From JALZDI01 sp965653225 (GTDB lineage Bacteria > Actinomycetota > Actinomycetes > Propionibacteriales > Nocardioidaceae), in assembly GCA_965653225.1 (NCBI GenBank), contig CBFGZI010000018.1:1-44928 (forward strand): a stretch of DNA of 44,928 nt, read 5' to 3'. Each line of letters starts with the position of its first letter. Positions within the stretch are counted from its first letter, which is position 1. Positions 31,380 through 40,080 of the stretch are shown in pieces. The translations under genes and the position numbers were made by a program. A model generated the notes under the pieces. The model worked only from the letters and a program-made list of their open reading frames with translations, was not told the origin of the DNA and made no database searches.

Positions 31380-32717
31380 ATGGCCACCGAACAGACGGCT
31401 CGACGCGGACGCGACGCCCTCGGCATGGGTGTCGCGGTGATCAACAAGCTGGCCGGAGCGCGCGCTCTCGACCGGTTCGGGCTGCGCAAGCCCACCGAGC
31501 GCGTGGTCTTCGAGGCCACCAGGACCGGCTTCCGTACGCTCGGCGCGATCAGCCGCGGGTTCCCCGTGGGCGGCGGCGCGCGGCGCACACCCTCCCGCCT
31601 GCCGGCGGCGCAGTCGAAGGGCCGGTTCGACCTGAACCCCACCGAGGACCAGCAGATGATGGTCGGGGTCGTGTCGGAGTTCGCCGAGGAGGTGCTGCGG
31701 CCCGCGGCCGCCGAGGCCAACGAGGCCTGCACGACGCCGGACGAGGTCCTCAAGCAGAGCAGCGAGCTGGGCCTGAGCCTGATCGAGGTGCCGGAGGACC
31801 TCGGCGGCATCGTCAGCGAGCGGTCCACCACCACGGGTGTGCTGGTGGCCGAGGCGATGGCGCACGGCGACATGGGCATGGCGGTCGCCTGCCTGGCGCC
31901 GTCTGCGGTCAGCACCGCGGTCTCGCTGTGGGGTGACGAGCAGCAGCAGGCGGCCTACCTACCGGCCTTCACCGGTGAGCAGGTGCCGGCCGCCGCGCTG
32001 ACGGTGATGGAGCCGCGCCCGCTGTTCGACCCGTTCGACCTGCGTACGACCGCGCGTCGCGTCGATGGCGGCTTCGTGCTCGACGGCGTCAAGTCCCTGG
32101 TGCCGCGTGGCGCCGACTCGGAGCTGTTCGTCGTCGCCGCCAACCTGGAGGGGCAGGGGCCGGCGCTGTTCGTCGTCGAGTCCGACACCTCCGGCCTGGA
32201 GGTGGAGGCCGAGCCGGCCATGGGTCTGCGCGCGGCGAGCATGAGCCGGCTCATCCTGCAGGACGTCCGGCTGCCCGACACGGCACTGCTGGGCGAGGGG
32301 AGCGCCGACGACTACGCCGAGTGCGTCCGGCTCTCCCGGCTCGGATGGTGCGCACTGTCCCTGGGCACCGCCAAGGCGGTCCTCGACTACGTCATCCCGT
32401 ACGTCAACGAGCGGGAGGCCTTCGGTGAGCCGATCAGCCACCGGCAGTCGGTGGCGTTCATGGTCGCCAACATCGGCATCGAGCTCGAGGGCATGCGGCT
32501 GGTCACCTACCGTGCCGCGTCCCGAGCCGAACAGGGCAAGAGCTTCGCCCGCGAGACGGCGCTCGCCCGCCGGCTGTGCACCGAGCGCGGGATGCAGATC
32601 GGCACCGACGGCGTACAGCTGCTCGGCGGCCACGGGTTCGTGAAGGAGCATCCGGTCGAACGTTGGTACCGCGACCTGCGTGCGATCGGCCTGATGGAAG
32701 GCGGGGTGCTGGTCTGA
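31380..32717 (+). CDS. fadE24: Acyl-CoA dehydrogenase, FadE24-like
   Basis: The 445-residue flavoprotein should take part in beta-oxidation or a related CoA-ester pathway. It resembles mycobacterial FadE24: an N-terminal extension (LGMGVAVINKLAGARALDRFGLRKPTERVVFEATRTGFRTLG), then FDLNPTEDQQMMVGVVSEFAEEVLRPAA and a C-terminal QLLGGHGFVKEHPVERWYRDLRAIGLMEGG. The chain ends just after the Glu of LMEGG, where most relatives continue with IYEGTNEIQ. AAGG lies six bases before the ATG at 31380, so I prefer it over the ATG at 31374. It overlaps the next fadE gene by one base, suggesting a two-subunit enzyme. Confidence 0.82.
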   Translation: MATEQTARRGRDALGMGVAVINKLAGARALDRFGLRKPTERVVFEATRTGFRTLGAISRGFPVGGGARRTPSRLPAAQSKGRFDLNPTEDQQMMVGVVSEFAEEVLRPAAAEANEACTTPDEVLKQSSELGLSLIEVPEDLGGIVSERSTTTGVLVAEAMAHGDMGMAVACLAPSAVSTAVSLWGDEQQQAAYLPAFTGEQVPAAALTVMEPRPLFDPFDLRTTARRVDGGFVLDGVKSLVPRGADSELFVVAANLEGQGPALFVVESDTSGLEVEAEPAMGLRAASMSRLILQDVRLPDTALLGEGSADDYAECVRLSRLGWCALSLGTAKAVLDYVIPYVNEREAFGEPISHRQSVAFMVANIGIELEGMRLVTYRAASRAEQGKSFARETALARRLCTERGMQIGTDGVQLLGGHGFVKEHPVERWYRDLRAIGLMEGGVLV

Positions 32718-33931
32718 TGATCAACCTGGAGACTCCGCGGAAGTTCCGCACATTCGTCAACCAGGCGCACCAGGTCGCGGCCGAGATGCTGCGACCCAAC
32801 TCGCGTCACTACGACCTTGCCGAGCATGCCTATCCCAAGGAGCTGGACATGCTCGCGGCCATGGTCGACGGCCTCGACGCCGCCGGCAACGGAAGCGGCG
32901 CCGGCGCCACGGGGGTCCGGCGTACCGAGTCCACGGGTGACTCCGACGAGGTGCGCAACGGCTCCAACATGACCTCGGTGCTGTCGATCATGGAGATGTG
33001 CTGGGGCGACGTCGGCCTGCTGCTCTCGATGCCGCGACAGGGACTCGGCAACTCCGCCATCGCCTCGGTCGCCGACGAGCACCAGCTGGAGAAGTTCGCC
33101 GGCGTCTGGGCCGGAATGGCGATCACCGAGCCCGGCTGCGGCTCCGACTCGGCCAGCATCACCACGACCGCCCGCCTCGACGGCGACGAGTACGTCATCA
33201 ACGGCGAGAAGATCTTCGTCACCGCCGGCGGACGCGCCGACGCGATCGTGGTGTGGGCGACCCTCGACAAGTCCAAGGGGCGTGCTGCGATCAAGTCCTT
33301 CGTCGTGCCCAAGGACACTCCCGGGCTCACGGTGGAGCGGCTCGACCACAAGCTCGGCATCCGCTCCTCCGACACCGCGACAATCCGGTTCGAGGACTGC
33401 CGCGTGCCCAAGGACAACCTGCTCGGCAACCCCGAGATCGACACCAGCAAAGGCTTCGCGGGCGTCATGCAGACGTTCGACAACACGCGTCCCTTGGTCG
33501 CGGCGATGGCCGTTGGCTGTGCCCGCGCTGCACTCGAGCTCACGCAGGACCTGCTCGCCGAGGCCGGTGTCGAGGTCGACTACGACCGCCCGGCGCACGT
33601 GCAGCCGGCGGCGGCTGCGGCCCTGCTGGCCATGGAGGCCGACTGGGAGGCGGCATACCTGCTCACGCTGCAGGCGGCATGGATGGCGGACAACAGCAAG
33701 CCCAACTCGCTGCAGGCGTCGATGGCCAAGGCCAAGGCCGGCCGTGTCGGCAACGACATCACCCTGCGTTGCGTCGAGCTCACGGGGAGTCTCGGGTACT
33801 CCGAGCACGAGCTGCTGGAGAAGTGGGCGCGTGACTCCAAGATCCTCGACATCTTCGAGGGGACACAGCAGATCCAGCAGCTGATCGTGGCGCGGCGTCT
33901 GCTCAACAAGACGTCCGCTGAGCTGAGGTAG
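32717..33931 (+). CDS. fadE23: Acyl-CoA dehydrogenase, FadE23-like
   Basis: The 404-residue protein has the FAD/substrate motif GMAITEPGCGSDSASI near 133, INGEKIFVTAGGRADAIVVWAT, the QxxF-equivalent segment, and the C-terminal catalytic-region motif DIFEGTQQIQQLIVARRLL. The N terminus INLETPRKFRTFVNQAHQVAAEMLRPNSRHYDLAEHAYP matches FadE23-type proteins. In mycobacteria fadE24 and fadE23 are adjacent in the same order, which supports a heteromeric complex with this gene. The ATG overlaps the preceding stop (TGATG). Confidence 0.84.
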   Translation: MINLETPRKFRTFVNQAHQVAAEMLRPNSRHYDLAEHAYPKELDMLAAMVDGLDAAGNGSGAGATGVRRTESTGDSDEVRNGSNMTSVLSIMEMCWGDVGLLLSMPRQGLGNSAIASVADEHQLEKFAGVWAGMAITEPGCGSDSASITTTARLDGDEYVINGEKIFVTAGGRADAIVVWATLDKSKGRAAIKSFVVPKDTPGLTVERLDHKLGIRSSDTATIRFEDCRVPKDNLLGNPEIDTSKGFAGVMQTFDNTRPLVAAMAVGCARAALELTQDLLAEAGVEVDYDRPAHVQPAAAAALLAMEADWEAAYLLTLQAAWMADNSKPNSLQASMAKAKAGRVGNDITLRCVELTGSLGYSEHELLEKWARDSKILDIFEGTQQIQQLIVARRLLNKTSAELR

Positions 33932-33977
33932 CCGCATACCCAAAACGCCCTCGCTGAAACGTCGTCATTGAGACGTC

Positions 33978-33994
33978 ATCGTCACAACGACGAT
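33978..33994. promoter_or_regulatory. Inverted repeat upstream of the APC permease
   Basis: ATCGTC-ACAAC-GACGAT is a perfect 6-bp inverted repeat with a 5-bp spacer, in a relatively AT-rich gap, preceded by an ACGTCGTCATT/ACGTCATCGT direct repeat. It could be an operator for the permease or the end of the fadE transcript. Confidence 0.45.
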
Positions 33995-34031
33995 AATTTA
34001 CCTCGACACGCCCGGGTTTTCGCTTGCAGGC

Positions 34032-34062
34032 TTGACATCTACCACCGTCGGTGTCGGACAAT
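34032..34062 (+). promoter_or_regulatory. Probable promoter of the APC permease
   Basis: TTGACA (34032-34037), a perfect -35 hexamer, is followed after 19 bp by GACAAT (34057-34062), and the ATG at 34071 comes 8 bases later. There is no ribosome-binding site before this ATG, so a leaderless transcript is likely. The 19-bp spacer is slightly long. Confidence 0.5.
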
Positions 34063-34070
34063 TGGCGACC

Positions 34071-35753
34071 ATGTCTAGCGAGACCTCTGTCACAACCGAG
34101 AGACCGACCAAAGTCGATGTCGCGCAGGATCGCGGTCTGAAGCGACATATTGGCAAAGTGGGGCTGCTGTTCACCGGCGTCGGGTCGATCATCGGTTCTG
34201 GCTGGCTCTTCGGTGCTCTGTATGCCTCGCAGCTCGTGGGACCGGCGGCGATCCTGTCGTGGATCCTCGGCGGCGTGATGATCATTCTCGTCGGGCTGAC
34301 CTATGCCGAGCTCGGCGTGATGTTCCCGGTGGCCGGCGGTGTGGTGAGGTACCCGCACTACGCGTTCGGCGCCTTCGCCAGCTTCACCTCCGGATGGATC
34401 ACCTGGATATCGGCGGCCGCGACCGCGCCCATCGAGGTGCTGGCGGCAGTGACCTACGCATCGCCCTACCTGCCGTGGCTGATGCACACTGTCGACGGCG
34501 TCGACGTGCTCACCACGCCGGGCCTGGCCGTGTCCGTCGCACTGCTGTTCGTGTTCAGCCTGATCAACGTCCTGGGTGTGCGGGCCTTCGCCCGGTTCAA
34601 CAATGTGCTGGTGTGGTGGAAGCTGTTCATCATCGTCCTGGTGATCGTGGTCTTCGCTGTACTCGCGTTCCACGCAGACCACTTCACCAGCCCGGAGTTC
34701 GGTGGCTTCGCGCCGTACGGCTACGCCTCGGTCTTCTCGGCCCTTCCGGCGGCGGGCATCGTGTTCTCCTACCTCGGCTTCCGACAGGGCGTGGAGTTCG
34801 CGGGTGAGACAGACAACCCGCAGCGCAACGTGCCGTTCGCCGTCATCGGCGCGATCCTGCTGACCGGTGCCATCTACATCGCGCTGCAGATCGCGTTCAT
34901 CGGCGCACTGCCAGACAAGACCCTCTCCGACGGCTGGGCGCACCTCGCCTTCGCCAACTCCGCCGGCCCGCTCGCCGCGCTGGCCGGCATCCTCGGGGCG
35001 ACCTGGCTGGGGATCATGCTCTACGCCGACGCCGTGATCTCGCCCGCCGACACCGGCCTGATCTACTCGGCCCTGACGGCGCGGCTGTCGTACTCGCAGG
35101 CCCGGACCGGCACGGCACCGAGCTGGCTGGCCAAGCTCAACAACAAGGGCGTGCCGTGGGTGTCGGTCATCGTGATGTTCGTGGTCGGCTGCGTGTTCTT
35201 CCTGCCGTTCCCGTCCTGGGCCGAGCTGGTGGAGTTCATCGTGTCCGGCACGGTGCTGTCGTTCGGCACCGGCCCGGTGGTGGTGGGTGCCCTGCGCCGC
35301 CAGCTCCCCGACCAGCACCGCCCGTTCCGGCTTCCCGGTGGGGACGTCATCCCGTTCCTTGGCTTCCTCAGCTCGAACATGATCGTCTACTGGACCGGCT
35401 GGGAGACCAACGAGAAGCTGTTCATCGCCGTCGCGATGGGCTACGTCGTGCTCGTGCTGCACTACCTGTTCAGCAACAAGAGCAAGATCCCGCCGCTGCA
35501 CCTGAAGGCCGGCGCGTGGATGCTGATCTGGCTCGCCGGACTCGCGGTGCTGAGCTACATCGGCTTCTACACCGGTGGCACCAAGCTGCTCGGGTTCGGT
35601 GTCGGTGAGGGTGTGGTCGCCGTCTTCTCGCTCATCATCTACGCGTTGGGCGTGAGCACCCGGCTGAGCCCCAAGGACGTCGTGGCCAACGTCGTCCGTT
35701 CGCAGGTCGACGAGGAGCGGGAGTTCGACGAGGAGGCGGAGGTCTCGCGCTGA
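34071..35753 (+). CDS. APC-family amino acid/polyamine permease
   Basis: The 560-residue protein has about 12 to 14 hydrophobic segments. The first contains GLLFTGVGSIIGSGWLFG, the glycine-rich substrate-binding helix of APC transporters, and FSYLGFRQGVEFAGETDNPQRNVPFAV is the conserved loop after segment 6. The C terminus is acidic and cytoplasmic (DEEREFDEEAEVSR). The substrate is not predictable. The upstream in-frame start at 34032 falls in the -35 hexamer, so the ATG at 34071 is chosen. The gene stands alone and ends at a strong terminator. Confidence 0.88.
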   Translation: MSSETSVTTERPTKVDVAQDRGLKRHIGKVGLLFTGVGSIIGSGWLFGALYASQLVGPAAILSWILGGVMIILVGLTYAELGVMFPVAGGVVRYPHYAFGAFASFTSGWITWISAAATAPIEVLAAVTYASPYLPWLMHTVDGVDVLTTPGLAVSVALLFVFSLINVLGVRAFARFNNVLVWWKLFIIVLVIVVFAVLAFHADHFTSPEFGGFAPYGYASVFSALPAAGIVFSYLGFRQGVEFAGETDNPQRNVPFAVIGAILLTGAIYIALQIAFIGALPDKTLSDGWAHLAFANSAGPLAALAGILGATWLGIMLYADAVISPADTGLIYSALTARLSYSQARTGTAPSWLAKLNNKGVPWVSVIVMFVVGCVFFLPFPSWAELVEFIVSGTVLSFGTGPVVVGALRRQLPDQHRPFRLPGGDVIPFLGFLSSNMIVYWTGWETNEKLFIAVAMGYVVLVLHYLFSNKSKIPPLHLKAGAWMLIWLAGLAVLSYIGFYTGGTKLLGFGVGEGVVAVFSLIIYALGVSTRLSPKDVVANVVRSQVDEEREFDEEAEVSR

Positions 35754-35787
35754 CCACTGCACCGCCGGCCGCCGAAGGCGTCCGCTG

Positions 35788-35817
35788 GAAGCCCGGGCCC
35801 GAATGGGCCCGGGCTTC
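35788..35817. terminator. Perfect 13-bp hairpin between convergent genes
   Basis: GAAGCCCGGGCCC (35788-35800) and GGGCCCGGGCTTC (35805-35817) pair perfectly around a GAAT loop. The hairpin lies between the stops of the APC permease (+) and the GNAT gene (-) and would work in both directions. There is no long T-run, as is common in actinobacteria. Confidence 0.85.
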
Positions 35818-35824
35818 ACAGGTC

Positions 35825-36334
35825 TTACAGGTCGAGGATGTAGGCGACGAGGTCGACGCCCTGCACGGGTGACCAGTCGCGCTCGGGGAGGCGGAGGAAG
35901 CCCAGCCGGACGTAGAGCCGGATCGCGGTCTCGTTCTCCTTCTGCGTGCACAGCACCATGCGATCGTCGCCGAGGTCCCGACTGCGCTCGATGCACCAGC
36001 GCGCCAGCGCCTCGCCGACGCCGCGCCCGCGCGCCTGCGGGTCGACCGCGAGCATGCGGAACTCGCCCTCGCCGTCGCGGGAGATTTCGCGGTACGGCGA
36101 GCCGGCGGGAGACAGCGTCACGGTTCCGAGCACACGGTCGTCCTCGTCGACCGCGACCCACAGCTCGGCCTTCTCGGCGCGGCTTGCGGCGTCCTGCAGC
36201 ACGTCGACATAGTCGGACTCCACGCTGGACAGCTCGTCGGCCACGTAGGCGCGCACGGTCAGGTCGCCGACGGCGTCGTACTCGCGCGGCTCGGCACGGC
36301 GGATCTGGAAGTTCACCGCGCCATTGTCGGCCAT
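35825..36334 (-). CDS. GNAT-family N-acetyltransferase
   Basis: The 169-residue protein begins FQIRRAEPREYDAVGDLTVRAYV and has the acetyl-CoA binding motif FRMLAVDPQARGRGVGEALARWCIERS near residue 95 (RGRGVG is the pyrophosphate loop). ETAIRLYVRLGFLRL is the second typical element. The acceptor is unknown. The ATG at 36334 is chosen because the protein then begins just before the first strand; the frame stays open further upstream. It lies 32 bp after the radical SAM gene on the same strand and may be its operon partner. Confidence 0.88.
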   Translation of the reverse strand: MADNGAVNFQIRRAEPREYDAVGDLTVRAYVADELSSVESDYVDVLQDAASRAEKAELWVAVDEDDRVLGTVTLSPAGSPYREISRDGEGEFRMLAVDPQARGRGVGEALARWCIERSRDLGDDRMVLCTQKENETAIRLYVRLGFLRLPERDWSPVQGVDLVAYILDL

Positions 36335-36366
36335 GGCCACGCGGCGACGTCGGGCCAGTCCGCGGC

Positions 36367-37410
36367 TCAGAACAGGGTGGGCGCCGAGAGCTCCGCGCAC
36401 TCGCCTTCACCGGGGTGGCGGGAGACGTCGTCGTCGGGGTCCGTGACGTCGCGCATGCCCGCTCGCGCGAAGCCGTAGTGCCGGAGCAGCGGCTGCACCC
36501 GCTCGCCGAGCTCGCATCGGTAGTCGGCGCCGACGTAGGAGCCGCGGCCGTACAGCCGGCGGTAGCGGCCCACGAGGTCGGGCCGGTGCCGGTCGAGCCA
36601 GCCGTAGTACCACTCACGGGCACCCGGACGCAGGTGCAGCGGCAGCACGGTGACGCCCGTCGCCCCCGCGTCGGCGAGCGCGGCCAGCAGGGGATCCATG
36701 GCCTCGACGGAGTCGGTGAGCCAGGGCAGGACGGGAGCCACCATGACGCCGCAGTCGAGCCCGGCGGCGCGGACCGCCCGCACCAGGTCGAGCCGAGCCC
36801 GCGGTGACGGTGTGCCGGGTTCGAGGCTGTGGTGCAGGTCGTCGTCGAGGATGGCCAGCGAGATGCCGATACCCACGCGCACCCGCCGGGCCGCCTCGGC
36901 CAGACGTGGCAGGTCGCGACGCAGCAGCGTGCCCTTGGTGAGGATCGAGAACGGCGTGCCGGAGCCGGCGAGGGCGTCGATGATGCCGGGCATCAGCCGG
37001 TAGCGCCCCTCGGCTCTCTGGTAGGGGTCGGTGTTGGTGCCAAGGGCCACCGGCTCGTGCACCCACGACGGTTTCGCCAGCTCGCGGCGGAGCACCTGTG
37101 CCACGTTGGTCTTGACCACGATCTGGGTGTCGAAGTCGTGTCCGGCGTCGAGCTCGAGCCAGGTGTGGCTGCCCCGCGCGTAGCAGTAGAAGCACGCGTG
37201 CGTGCACCCTCTCCACGGGTTGACCGTCCAGCGGAAGGGGACCGCGGATGCGTCGGGCACCCGGTTGAGTGCAGACCGCGCGGCCACCTCGTGGAAGGTC
37301 ACGCCGGCGAACTCCGGCGTCGTCACGCTGCGGATCAGTCCGGACATTCCCGTCATCCCCGGCAGGGCAGCCTCGTCCGTCGTGCGCAGCGCCTGGGAAT
37401 CCCACCGCAT
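36367..37410 (-). CDS. Rv2578c/SplB-like radical SAM protein
   Basis: The 347-residue protein has the cluster motif CTHACFYC (Cx3Cx2C, about residues 60-67) in the NPWRGCTHACFYCYARGSHTWLELD context that marks Rv2578c-like proteins related to spore photoproduct lyase. ALGTNTDPYQRAEGRYRLMPGIIDAL and the C-terminal arm are also conserved. The reaction is unknown; DNA repair has been suggested for the family. AGAGG precedes the ATG at 37410, and a LexA-like palindrome lies 9-24 bases upstream, consistent with DNA-damage induction. Confidence 0.87.
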   Translation of the reverse strand: MRWDSQALRTTDEAALPGMTGMSGLIRSVTTPEFAGVTFHEVAARSALNRVPDASAVPFRWTVNPWRGCTHACFYCYARGSHTWLELDAGHDFDTQIVVKTNVAQVLRRELAKPSWVHEPVALGTNTDPYQRAEGRYRLMPGIIDALAGSGTPFSILTKGTLLRRDLPRLAEAARRVRVGIGISLAILDDDLHHSLEPGTPSPRARLDLVRAVRAAGLDCGVMVAPVLPWLTDSVEAMDPLLAALADAGATGVTVLPLHLRPGAREWYYGWLDRHRPDLVGRYRRLYGRGSYVGADYRCELGERVQPLLRHYGFARAGMRDVTDPDDDVSRHPGEGECAELSAPTLF

Positions 37411-37418
37411 GCCTCTAC

Positions 37419-37434
37419 TCGAACATATTTTCGA
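37419..37434. promoter_or_regulatory. LexA (SOS) box-like palindrome
   Basis: TCGAACATATTTTCGA reads on the minus strand as TCGAAAATATGTTCGA, one base from a perfect GAAC-N4-GTTC SOS box of the Gram-positive/actinobacterial type. It stands in a strikingly AT-rich spot, 9 bases upstream of the radical SAM start codon and 50 bases before the epimerase start. Regulation of the radical SAM gene is the more likely. Confidence 0.7.
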
Positions 37435-37483
37435 GGCGCGGTCAACCGCGTGTATGCGGCGCGTGCCGGGTACCGGCTGCGCC

Positions 37484-38491
37484 ATGGACGACGACCAGAC
37501 CGGCCTCACCGTGGCCGTGACCGGGCCGACCGGCACCTTCGGGTTCGGGCTGCTGCCGCTGCTGGAGGCCGACGACCGGGTCTCCCGCATCATCGGCATC
37601 GCGCGCCGTCCGTTCGACCCGGCCCGGCACGGCTGGACCAAGATGGAGTACCGACGCGGCGATGTGCGCGACCCCGACGCGCTGCGCAAGGCCTTCCGGG
37701 ATGCCGACGTGGTCGTGCACCTGGCGTTCATGATCGTCGGCAGCGACAAGCACACGACGCGCTCGGTGAACGTCGAGGGCACGCTGAACACGTTCTGGGC
37801 GGCGGCCGAGGCGGGTGTGCAGCGGTTCGTCTACGCGTCCTCGGTTGCGGCGTACGGCTTCCACGCCGACAACCCGGTTGGGATGGACGAGGACTGGCCG
37901 GCGCGCCCCGCGGACCGGTTGTACTACGCACAGCAGAAGGCCGAGCTGGAGGAGCTGCTCGCGCTCGAACGTGCCGAGTATCCCGACGTGGGCGTCTATG
38001 TGCTGCGCCCTTCGGCGGTGGTCGGTCCGCACACGATCGGCGCCAAGCGCCTCCTGCCCACGCCGCTGATGCGGCTCGCGGCGCTGGTGCGGAGGATCGC
38101 CGGCCCCCTGCGCCGGCTGCCGCTGCGCGTCCCCGTAGCGGTACCCGATCTACCCATGCAGCTGGTGCACGAGGACGATGTGGGCCGTGCGCTGCTGCAG
38201 TGCGTCCTGGGAGCGGGGCCCCCGGGCTCGTACAACATCGCCGCAGAGGGTGTGCTCAGCACCGTCGACGTGGTCCGCGAGCTGGGCCTGGCCGCGTTGC
38301 CGCTGCCGGCACGTCCGGCGTACGGCGCCGCCCGCCGAGTGGTGCAGCTGCCCTTCCTGCCGACGATCGCGAGCTGGCTGGAGATCGCGACCCACCCGGC
38401 CGTCATGGACACCCGTCGTGCGCGCTCAGAGCTTGGCTGGCAGCCGCGGTACAGCGCGCTGGAGGCCCTGCGGGACGCCCTGCGAGGATGA
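37484..38491 (+). CDS. NAD-dependent epimerase/dehydratase (extended SDR)
   Basis: The 335-residue protein starts with the Rossmann motif VAVTGPTGTFGFGLLPLLE (about residues 9-27; GxxGxxG), followed by DVVVHLAFMIVGSDKHTTRSVNVEGTLNTFWAA, VYASSVAAYG, and the YYAQQKAELE catalytic YxxxK near 148. It fits extended SDRs that act on nucleotide sugars or sterol-like alcohols; the substrate is open. The ATG at 37484 is the best guess, while an ATG at 37454 is in frame, and neither has a clear ribosome site. It diverges from the radical SAM gene across the LexA-like box. Confidence 0.85.
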   Translation: MDDDQTGLTVAVTGPTGTFGFGLLPLLEADDRVSRIIGIARRPFDPARHGWTKMEYRRGDVRDPDALRKAFRDADVVVHLAFMIVGSDKHTTRSVNVEGTLNTFWAAAEAGVQRFVYASSVAAYGFHADNPVGMDEDWPARPADRLYYAQQKAELEELLALERAEYPDVGVYVLRPSAVVGPHTIGAKRLLPTPLMRLAALVRRIAGPLRRLPLRVPVAVPDLPMQLVHEDDVGRALLQCVLGAGPPGSYNIAAEGVLSTVDVVRELGLAALPLPARPAYGAARRVVQLPFLPTIASWLEIATHPAVMDTRRARSELGWQPRYSALEALRDALRG

Positions 38492-38527
38492 CGTCGTCTC
38501 GACGACGAGTACGACCTACGACGAGTA
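38492..38527. repeat. Small hairpin and 10-bp direct repeat after the epimerase
   Basis: CGTCGT-CTCG-ACGACG forms a hairpin directly after the epimerase stop, and ACGACGAGTA is repeated 16 bp apart (38502-38511, 38518-38527). It may act as a weak terminator or may only be sequence drift before the next ribosome site (GGAGG). Confidence 0.5.
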
Positions 38528-38543
38528 AGCGGAGGCGGCGACC

Positions 38544-39350
38544 GTGGACGACTTGCGCACCGACCTGGTGGTCACGCGGTACGGGGAGCCGGTGGAGGCC
38601 GCGCCGGTCCTGCTCTTCCTGCACGGCCTGACCGACTCCGGCCAAGCCTGGCCCGAGGCGGTCAGTCACTGGTCGGGCACGCACGCGATCATCGCCGTGG
38701 ACCAACGCGGTCACGGCAGCTCGCCGCGGTTCACCGCGGAGCAGCTGGGGCATCCCGGTGACGTGATGGTCGACGACGTCGTCGCCATCCTCGAGCAGCT
38801 CGACACCCCGCCGGTGGTGGTCGGCCACTCGCTCGGCGGAGCCGTCGCGCTCTCTACGGGCGTGCGCAGGCCAGACCTGGTGCGTGCGCTCGTCCTCGAG
38901 GACCCAGCACCCCTCGGACCTGGCGACCCGCAGGCCGATGCGGCGCGCGGCGAGCAGTTCGTGGCCGGCGTGCGGCAGAGCCGCGAGGTCGCGGACGACG
39001 ACACGCTGCTGCGGCTTCGACGTGAGCAACGCCCCTCCTGGCCGGACAGCGAGCTGCTGGCCTCCGGACGTGCCGAGCGGCAGGTGGACCTGGACTACCT
39101 GGCCCGCGGCGACATCAAGCCGTCGCGACCGTGGACCGAGCTCTTCGCCGAGGTGAGCGTCCCCGTGCTGGTTGTGTCCGGCGACCCCCACGGCGACGTC
39201 TGCGTCACCGACGAGATGGAGCGTGGGATCGAGCGGATCGGCAACTCTCACGTCACCCTGACGAGGGTCAAGGGCGCGGAGCACTGCATCCGGCGCGAGC
39301 AGCCCGAGCAGTTCTACGCGGTCGTCGACGACTGGCTGTCGCGGCACTGA
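38544..39350 (+). CDS. Alpha/beta hydrolase
   Basis: The 268-residue protein has the oxyanion motif FLHGLTDSGQAW near 26, DQRGHGSSPRF near 53, the nucleophile GHSLGG near 93 (Ser 95) and the catalytic His in KGAEHCIRREQP near the C terminus. It resembles lactonases, haloperoxidase-like and other small-substrate esterases; the substrate is unknown. The GTG start follows GGAGG by eight bases. The next gene begins only five bases after its stop and also encodes a hydrolase fold, although that one is broken. Confidence 0.87.
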   Translation: MDDLRTDLVVTRYGEPVEAAPVLLFLHGLTDSGQAWPEAVSHWSGTHAIIAVDQRGHGSSPRFTAEQLGHPGDVMVDDVVAILEQLDTPPVVVGHSLGGAVALSTGVRRPDLVRALVLEDPAPLGPGDPQADAARGEQFVAGVRQSREVADDDTLLRLRREQRPSWPDSELLASGRAERQVDLDYLARGDIKPSRPWTELFAEVSVPVLVVSGDPHGDVCVTDEMERGIERIGNSHVTLTRVKGAEHCIRREQPEQFYAVVDDWLSRH

Positions 39351-39355
39351 GCCCG

Positions 39356-40069
39356 ATGCCCAGCCCGTCGACAACACTGGCGCTGCTGCCGAGCCCGCTG
39401 CTGACAGCGTCGGTGTGGGCGCCGGTCGCAGACTGCCTCAGGCGGTGGGGATGGCCGGTGGCCGTCGCCACCGGGCCGAGCGCACCTGGCTCGGCGCAGG
39501 ACGTGCTGGACGCCTTTCTCGCGTCCCTTCCCGACGACCGGCCCCTGGTGCTCGTGCCGCACAGCAACGCGGGTCTCTACGTGCCCGCCCTGTCGCGTCG
39601 CAGAACCCTCGTGGGCGCGGTCTTCGTCGATGCCGCGCTGCCGCCGGACCGCGGCGACACGACGCTGGCCCCGGCTGCGTTCTTCGAGTTCCTAGAGGCG
39701 CGCGCCGACGACGCGGGCGTGCTCCCGCCGTGGACGCGGTGGTGGGACGACGCCGCCGTTGCGCCGTTGTTCCCCGACGCGCAGGTGAGGGCCGACGTCG
39801 AGCGTGAGCAGCCGCGCGTCGCCCTGTCGTAGTTCGAGTCGCGCCTCGAGGTGCCTGCGGGCTGGACCGACATCCCGGCCGCGTACGTCGCCTTCGGCGA
39901 CACGTACGCCGACGAGATCGTGCTGGCGCAGCGGAGCGGATGGCCGGTCACCACCCTGGCCGGGCTGCACCTGCACATGCTGGTCGAGCCGTTCTCCGTC
40001 GCGACCGCGATCGCCGACATGCTTGCCGCGCTCGGGGTGGAGCCCGGCGAGAGTCGAGCGGGGACCTAG
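39356..40069 (+). pseudogene. Alpha/beta-hydrolase-like gene interrupted by one in-frame TAG
   Basis: The frame from the ATG at 39356 encodes 158 residues with the nucleophile-like motif VPHSNAG and stops at TAG (39830-39832). The same frame then continues without a shift for 78 residues to the stop at 40069, reading FESRLEVPAGWTDIPAAYV and ending with a hydrolase-like HLHMLVEP segment that would hold the catalytic His. The sequence around the stop, LS-stop-FESRLEVPAGW, suggests Tyr (TAC or TAT) in relatives, so one base change explains it. It is either a recent pseudogene, a sequencing error, or a readthrough case. The downstream part has no ribosome site of its own. Confidence 0.75.
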
Positions 40070-40080
40070 TCTCGACAGCC

